19,897 nt of DNA from an uncultured Bacteroidales bacterium. GTDB lineage: Bacteria; Bacteroidota; Bacteroidia; Bacteroidales; P3. The stretch is from the NCBI GenBank assembly GCA_937906975.1, contig CALCUN010000072.1, positions 1-19,897 on the forward strand. Direction: 5' to 3'. The notes beneath the pieces were generated by a model. It did no database searches. It was not told the origin of the DNA and saw only the letters and a program-made list of their open reading frames with translations. Shown piece by piece: positions 15,546 through 19,897 of the stretch (position 1 is its first letter; the number at the start of each line of letters is the position of its first letter). The translations under genes and the position numbers were made by a program.

Positions 15546-15564
15546 TTTATTTCTTGAATCCTTT

Positions 15565-17412
15565 TTAGTTATTTACTACGTCTTGGAACTCTATCAATGA
15601 TTGATAACGTCTAAACTCTAAGTCGTGTTTTGCTTGATACTTGTAAGCTGGCTCTTGTTGGCAAGCTTCTCTTAGATTCTTTAACAAGCCTGGTACATCG
15701 TCTAATCTCGCATAGCAAACTGCTCTTAAATAATGTACTTCTGAGGTTTGGTCCATGCAACAATCTAATGTACGAATTGCGTTTCCTGTGTTACCTGTTA
15801 GAAGTTGTAATAATGCTAAGTTGTATGTGCATTTTCTTCCGTCAAGTTGTTCTGCTGCTTCTTCGTATCTTGCTTGCTTGATAAGAATTATCGCTTGGTT
15901 CATTTCAGCTTGGTCATTGCCTGCTTCAATTGCTCTTTGTACATATTGATCTGCTAATTCTATGTCTTTGTAAGCTAAGGCCATTAGTGAAAGGTTCGCT
16001 AATATCATTCCGTTATTAGGAGATAGTTTGTCTGCTGTTTCTAAAAATCTTTTTGAATCTTCTAATTGGTTTAGATATAGGGCTATTGCTCCTGCGTTGT
16101 TCCAGCCTGCCCATTCTGATGCAAATCTTTCTGTTGCTGCTGTGTAGATTTGTAGTTTGCTTGCGTAGTTGTGTGTTAGTGATGCTGCGTACATCAATTC
16201 GTCAAAGGTAAGATTGTCTGGGTTTGTTATCGCCATTTTGGCTACTTCTTGTTCTGTTTTTTGTACTCCTGAGAAATTGAATGCGATTTCGCCTCTACGT
16301 AATGTTGGTAGTATTTCACTTTCTATTTGGTTAAAGATTACAGACATGTTTCTGATTTCTTGTTCTCTTCTTATTCTGTCTGGTTGTGATTTTACTACGT
16401 TGATTACTGTGTTCTTTTCTCTTAGTGATGAGCCTTCTACTAAGCGTAGGAAGTTTTCCCAGTCTTCTCCTTTTGCACTTGATGTTATGACTACGTCTTG
16501 TTTAGCGTCTTCAACGTATTTTTGAATGTCTGCTTTTTTTATGTTTTCTATTTTTGCTCTTTCGGTCAATGCTTCTGTCAGCATTTTATCTACAAGATTT
16601 ACTACTGACTCCGCTCTTTTTTTGGAAAGGCCTATGTTGAAGGTTTCTTCTCCTTCTGGTGATGCCCACGCATTAACGAATATTTGTCGAGGTACTTGGT
16701 TGTTTACTATGTAGCTCTTCATACTTTCGTAGTTCTTTTTGGCATCCATTTGTTTGTTAAGCTTGTTGTTCCAATTCACTTCTGACATATTTACTGTGAA
16801 GTAAACATCGGTTGCCATTATTTCGTCTGTTCTAACGTTGTAATTTGATGGCGCAATGCTTAAATCTCCTCTTATATCTACTCTGTTTGATGTAGAGTTT
16901 ATGCCTTCTGTGATTTTAACGTTGCCTAATTTTATTGCTCCTGCGTTTTCCATTGCTTCGCTCCAAGTTGCATTTGCTTCGTTCACTTCTGTGGCTTTGT
17001 ATGCTATTGGATTTAGGAACAATTTGGCACTTTCCATTCCTTGACGGTAGGCTACAGTATCTTTATATACGAATCTTCCTCCTGAACCTTTTTCTATTGT
17101 TTTGCCATTACCTTCTACTTTTGAGCCTTTAAGGTTCATTGGCGATAGAATGACTTCTCCTGTTTCCCATGTTAAAACAGGTTGCAAATAGACTACTGCT
17201 TTCTTTTGGAAATAGTTCTCTGGTATATTTCCATTTATGGTTACTATCACTCTGTCCGCATGTACTTCCATCGGATTTGGTGATATTTGGTATCTTACCT
17301 CGTTATGTTTTGTCTGCATCGTCTTTATGCTTCCGCAAGAAGCCATCAAGATTACTACTGCGAGGAAAGTTAATAATGATACTGTCTTTCTCATTTTAAG
17401 TGTTTTATTCAT
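15565..17412 (-). CDS. Lipoprotein with degenerate OmpA-like motif and C-terminal TPR repeats
   Basis: The 615-residue product begins with a lipoprotein signal ending LMASC, so Cys26 would be lipidated. The residues after it (GSIKTMQ) lack the acidic surface-export signal known from Bacteroidota, which favours a periplasm-facing anchor. Residues about 40-215 are probably beta-rich. An OmpA-like segment follows at 247-275 (ASPEGEETFNIGLSKKRAESV): the LS..RA core including Arg266 is kept, but the Asp of the usual GHTD motif is replaced. Residues about 400-600 look like TPR units (WAGWNNAGAIALYLNQLEDS, LSPNNGMILANLSLMAL). A role in envelope scaffolding is plausible, but I cannot assign one. The ATG at 17412 overlaps the stop of the biotin carrier gene by 8 nt; an ATG at 17394 (Met7) gives an equally good signal peptide. 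Confidence 0.85.
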   Translation of the reverse strand: MNKTLKMRKTVSLLTFLAVVILMASCGSIKTMQTKHNEVRYQISPNPMEVHADRVIVTINGNIPENYFQKKAVVYLQPVLTWETGEVILSPMNLKGSKVEGNGKTIEKGSGGRFVYKDTVAYRQGMESAKLFLNPIAYKATEVNEANATWSEAMENAGAIKLGNVKITEGINSTSNRVDIRGDLSIAPSNYNVRTDEIMATDVYFTVNMSEVNWNNKLNKQMDAKKNYESMKSYIVNNQVPRQIFVNAWASPEGEETFNIGLSKKRAESVVNLVDKMLTEALTERAKIENIKKADIQKYVEDAKQDVVITSSAKGEDWENFLRLVEGSSLREKNTVINVVKSQPDRIRREQEIRNMSVIFNQIESEILPTLRRGEIAFNFSGVQKTEQEVAKMAITNPDNLTFDELMYAASLTHNYASKLQIYTAATERFASEWAGWNNAGAIALYLNQLEDSKRFLETADKLSPNNGMILANLSLMALAYKDIELADQYVQRAIEAGNDQAEMNQAIILIKQARYEEAAEQLDGRKCTYNLALLQLLTGNTGNAIRTLDCCMDQTSEVHYLRAVCYARLDDVPGLLKNLREACQQEPAYKYQAKHDLEFRRYQSLIEFQDVVNN

Positions 17413-17680
17413 TAACTACTTCTATTAGGACATCGTTTTTGCTTACTGTTTGTCCTTTTTCTATATTAACGCTCTTTATAACTCCGTCTATTGTTGAGCA
17501 TATTTGGTTATCCATTTTCATTGCGTGAAGGCAACATAATGGTTCTCCTTTTTTTACTTCTTGACCTTCTTTTACGAACACGTCTAATATTGTTCCAGGT
17601 ATAAAAGCGTATATTTCTCCTGGAGCAACTTTAACATAAAGTTGTCTGTAATGTGTTCTTGTATCTTTATTGTCTGCCAT
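17405..17680 (-). CDS. Biotin carboxyl carrier protein of an acyl-CoA (de)carboxylase
   Basis: This small biotinyl domain carries the carboxyl group between active sites of a biotin-dependent enzyme. From the ATG at 17680 it is 91 residues. It contains the biotinylation motif HAMKM with Lys55, preceded by the hairpin turn PGTILDVFVKEGQEVKKGEPL and followed by GVIKSVNIEKGQTVSKNDVL, the two halves of the biotinyl barrel. The open frame reaches a TTG at 17707, but the ATG gives a better start and leaves 33 nt after the carboxyltransferase stop. The pairing with that gene makes it the carrier (gamma-type) subunit of methylmalonyl-CoA decarboxylase or propionyl-CoA carboxylase. Its 3' end overlaps the start of the next gene. 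Confidence 0.93.
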   Translation of the reverse strand: MADNKDTRTHYRQLYVKVAPGEIYAFIPGTILDVFVKEGQEVKKGEPLCCLHAMKMDNQICSTIDGVIKSVNIEKGQTVSKNDVLIEVVNE

Positions 17681-17713
17681 TTTCTTCGTTTTTTTTTCGT
17701 TATTCAATATTTT

Positions 17714-19261
17714 TTAGAATGGTGGTAATCCATGTTTCTTTTTAGGATTTTCTTGTACTTTGTTTTTACACATTTCTAATGCGTGTACAATATAATCTCT
17801 TGTTTCTTCTGGTTGGATTATAGCATCTACATATCCGTAAGAAGCAGCAACGTATGGATTAGCAAATTTTTGTTTGTATTCTTCTATCTTTTCTTTACGT
17901 GTTTGTTCTGGATTGTCAGAATTTATTATTTCATTTCTAAACACAATGTTTGCTGCTCCTTCTGGTCCCATTACTGCAATTTCTGCTGTTGGCCATGCGA
18001 AAACAAAGTCTGCTTTCAAGTGAGAAGAACACATTGCTATGTATCCACCACCGTATGCTTTTCTTAATATGATTGTGATTTTTGGAACTGTTGCTTCTGA
18101 ATAAGCATATAGTATTTTTGCTCCATGACGAATAACTCCTGCGTGTTCTTGATCTACTCCTGGTAAGTATCCTGGTAAGTCTTCTAAGGTTACTAATGGA
18201 ATATTGAACGCATCGCAGAATCTAATAAAGCGTGCTGCTTTGTCTGATGAGTTGCAATCAAGCACCCCTGCTAATGCTATTGGTTGGTTTGCAACAAATC
18301 CCACTGTTTCTCCATTTATTCTTGCGAATCCTATGACAATGTTTGGTGCAAACAATTCTTGTACTTCCAAAAATTCAGATCCATCAGCAATACTCTTGAT
18401 AATGTTTCTTACATCGTATGGTTGAGCTGGGTCCGATGGGAAGAATTTCTTCACTTGAAAATCTTTAACTCTTGGTTTTTTAGATTCAAATGATTCTGCT
18501 TTTTTTGTATTATTCCAAGGAATGTATGTGAACAAACGTTTTATTTGATCAAAACATTCTTGTTCGCTTTCTGCAAAGAAGTGTGCATTTCCAGATATTT
18601 CAGCATGTACTCTTGCTCCTCCTAAGTCTTCTTGAGAGATTTCTTCTCCAAGTACAGTCTTGATTACTTCAGGTCCTGTAATGAACATCTTAGATATTTT
18701 ATCCACAACAAAGACAAAGTCTGTTAATGCTGGAGAGTAAACTGCTCCTCCTGCACAAGGACCAAGTATAACTGAGATTTGAGGAATTACTCCTGATGCC
18801 ATTGTGTTACGATAGAAAATATCGCCATATCCTGATAAAGCATTAACTCCTTCTTGTATTCTCGCTCCGCCTGAATCGTTAATTCCCACAATAGGGATTC
18901 TTAACTTCATAGCGTGATCCATTATTTTACATATTTTCTTTGCGTGCATCAGTCCAAGAGAACCTCCTGCTACTGTAAAATCTTGTGCATATATACAAAC
19001 AGGATAGCCACTTATTGTACCTGTTCCTGTTACAACTCCATCACCTGGAAGTTCTTTTTTCTCCATTCCAAAATCACGTCCTGCGTGTTTTATGAATAAG
19101 TCATATTCTTGGAATGAACCTTCATCTAATAATTGAACTATTCTTTCTCTTGCTGTAAGTTTTCCAGTCGCTTTTTGCTTCTCTATCGCTTTTTCTCCCC
19201 CTCCTTGAAGCACTACTTGCATTCTCGACTTCAACTCTTTTGCTTTGTTATTAACTGACAT
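17714..19261 (-). CDS. mmdA: Acyl-CoA carboxyltransferase subunit (methylmalonyl-CoA decarboxylase alpha / propionyl-CoA carboxylase beta)
   Basis: The 515-residue carboxyltransferase moves CO2 between methylmalonyl-CoA or propionyl-CoA and carrier-bound biotin, in the succinate-propionate pathway. Crotonase-fold halves are evident. The N half has GRDFGMEKKELPGDGVVTG, QDFTVAGGSLG, NDSGGARIQEGV and GPCAGGAVYSPA. The C half has FVANQPIALAGVLD, PGYLPGVDQEHAGVIRHGAK, KAYGGGYIAM and WPTAEIAVMGPEGA. The open frame extends to 19315, but the ATG at 19261 gives the family N-terminus, and the promoter at 19305-19337 would start transcription near 19298, downstream of that longer start. The membrane subunit (mmdB) and a biotin carboxylase are both absent here, so decarboxylase versus carboxylase cannot be decided; the mmdA symbol is the closer guess. 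Confidence 0.93.
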   Translation of the reverse strand: MSVNNKAKELKSRMQVVLQGGGEKAIEKQKATGKLTARERIVQLLDEGSFQEYDLFIKHAGRDFGMEKKELPGDGVVTGTGTISGYPVCIYAQDFTVAGGSLGLMHAKKICKIMDHAMKLRIPIVGINDSGGARIQEGVNALSGYGDIFYRNTMASGVIPQISVILGPCAGGAVYSPALTDFVFVVDKISKMFITGPEVIKTVLGEEISQEDLGGARVHAEISGNAHFFAESEQECFDQIKRLFTYIPWNNTKKAESFESKKPRVKDFQVKKFFPSDPAQPYDVRNIIKSIADGSEFLEVQELFAPNIVIGFARINGETVGFVANQPIALAGVLDCNSSDKAARFIRFCDAFNIPLVTLEDLPGYLPGVDQEHAGVIRHGAKILYAYSEATVPKITIILRKAYGGGYIAMCSSHLKADFVFAWPTAEIAVMGPEGAANIVFRNEIINSDNPEQTRKEKIEEYKQKFANPYVAASYGYVDAIIQPEETRDYIVHALEMCKNKVQENPKKKHGLPPF

Positions 19262-19304
19262 AATATAATTATTTAGGTTAAACTCTTTTTTTACAAAACT
19301 TCGG

Positions 19305-19337
19305 CAAAGATACAAAAAAACTTTTTTTCTTTAACAA
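19305..19337 (-). promoter_or_regulatory. Promoter of the carboxyltransferase-BCCP-lipoprotein unit
   Basis: On the minus strand, TATCTTTG (plus 19305-19312) matches TAnnTTTG, and a TTG (plus 19335-19337) lies 22 nt upstream, close to the usual spacing. The predicted start near 19298 leaves a leader of about 37 nt to the ATG at 19261. This supports the shorter start of the carboxyltransferase gene. Confidence 0.65.
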
Positions 19338-19370
19338 TTATGCTATAGTAAAAAGAATTTTATTTATTTG

Positions 19371-19897
19371 CTATCTACTGATATAAACTATTAAAACAGA
19401 TATATCAGCAGGGGAAACTCCACTTATTCGTCCTGCTTGTCCTATTGTCTTTGGTCTTATTTTACTTAGTTTCTCTCTTGCTTCAAAAGAAAGAGATTGT
19501 AAACTATGATAATCAAAGTCGTCTTTTATTACAAGATTTTCAAAGTGGGATAATTTATTTACTATTTCCTCTTCTTTCTTAATATAACTTTCGTATTTAA
19601 CAAGTATTTCTACACTTTCTTCTACTTGTGGTCTTATTTCTTCTGGTGTAAGGTTTATCTCTTTTGCAAGATATGGCACCTTATCTTTTAATAGTTTTAG
19701 CTCAACTTGTGGTCTTAACAAAAGTTGGGATAGTTTTGTCTTTTGAGTTATTTCGGGAGTATTTAATTCTTTAAAACTTTCATTTAACTCTTCCGGCAAA
19801 GCACTATTGGATTTAATAAATTGAATCAATCTTTCAATATTTTCTTTCTTTGATTCCATTTTCTTAATCCTTGATACATCTGCCAAACCTATTGAAT
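19371..19897 (-). CDS. mnmG: tRNA uridine-5-carboxymethylaminomethyl modification enzyme MnmG (C-terminal part)
   Basis: MnmG with MnmE forms the cmnm5U modification at the wobble uridine of tRNAs that read split codon boxes. Only the C-terminal ~175 residues lie in the window; the frame is open to base 19897, entering as SIGLADVSR, and the FAD-binding part is outside. The visible part has the helical tRNA/MnmE-binding region: LLRPQVELKLLKD, a TPEEIRPQVEESVEILVKYESYIKKEEE-type helix (about 90-110), and the highly conserved end FEAREKLSKIRPKTIGQAGRISGVSPADISVL. Its stop is 34 nt from the next promoter element, and I see no clear terminator between. Confidence 0.95.
   Translation of the reverse strand, partial: SIGLADVSRIKKMESKKENIERLIQFIKSNSALPEELNESFKELNTPEITQKTKLSQLLLRPQVELKLLKDKVPYLAKEINLTPEEIRPQVEESVEILVKYESYIKKEEEIVNKLSHFENLVIKDDFDYHSLQSLSFEAREKLSKIRPKTIGQAGRISGVSPADISVLIVYISR

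Noticed and set aside
17681..17707. TTG start for the biotin carrier protein
   Set aside because: The ATG at 17680 is in frame, better placed, and gives a complete biotinyl domain.
19262..19315. Longer N-terminus of the carboxyltransferase from 19315
   Set aside because: This start lies upstream of the predicted transcription start near 19298, and the extra 18 residues do not resemble the family.

Overview
The window looks like a low-GC Bacteroidota chromosome, most likely Bacteroidales. Promoters match the Bacteroidota consensus (TTG, about 19-22 nt, TAnnTTTG) upstream of several genes. There are a BspA-type leucine-rich-repeat protein, a lipoprotein with an OmpA-like motif, and closely packed housekeeping genes. 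The species cannot be named from this sequence. The first ~570 bases are an exception: they are more GC-rich, encode an ABC transporter ATPase of another type, and stop abruptly inside a short sequence shared with the LRR gene. I read this as a chimeric join, either assembly or recombination.

Layout. (1) 1-~570, +: partial YbhF/RbbA-type ABC ATPase, foreign-looking. (2) ~565-6765, all on the minus strand and read right to left: atpE, atpF, atpH, atpA, atpG, nadB, then a truncated secreted BspA-like LRR gene. Gaps are 2-15 nt from atpF to the LRR gene; an 83-nt spacer between atpE and atpF holds a 12-bp hairpin. The operon has no subunit a, beta or epsilon gene, so the ATP synthase genes must be split. 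(3) 6953-8380, +: promoter, tRNA-Lys(CTT), M20 amidohydrolase, strong terminator. (4) 8350-13421, minus: polytopic membrane protein, rdgB, DUF2148 iron-sulfur-type protein, serS, and a DegT/WbpE-like sugar aminotransferase; a promoter at the end of the membrane-protein gene probably drives the last four. (5) 13479-15540, +: dnaG with a promoter almost touching its ATG, then a bidirectional terminator. (6) 15565-19337, minus: acyl-CoA carboxyltransferase (mmdA/pccB type), biotin carrier protein, and a large lipoprotein with OmpA-like and TPR regions. (7) 19371-19897, minus: 3' end of mnmG.

Functionally the window is mostly core metabolism and information processing: proton-driven ATP synthesis, quinolinate synthesis for NAD, Ser-tRNA charging, nucleotide-pool cleaning, replication priming, tRNA wobble modification, and methylmalonyl/propionyl-CoA interconversion linked to succinate-propionate fermentation. 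No CRISPR array, phage, insertion sequence or defence locus is visible. No stretch longer than about 300 bases lacks a gene. I found no convincing undescribed system; the items most worth checking are the join near 565-578, the atpE-atpF hairpin and the split ATP synthase operon.
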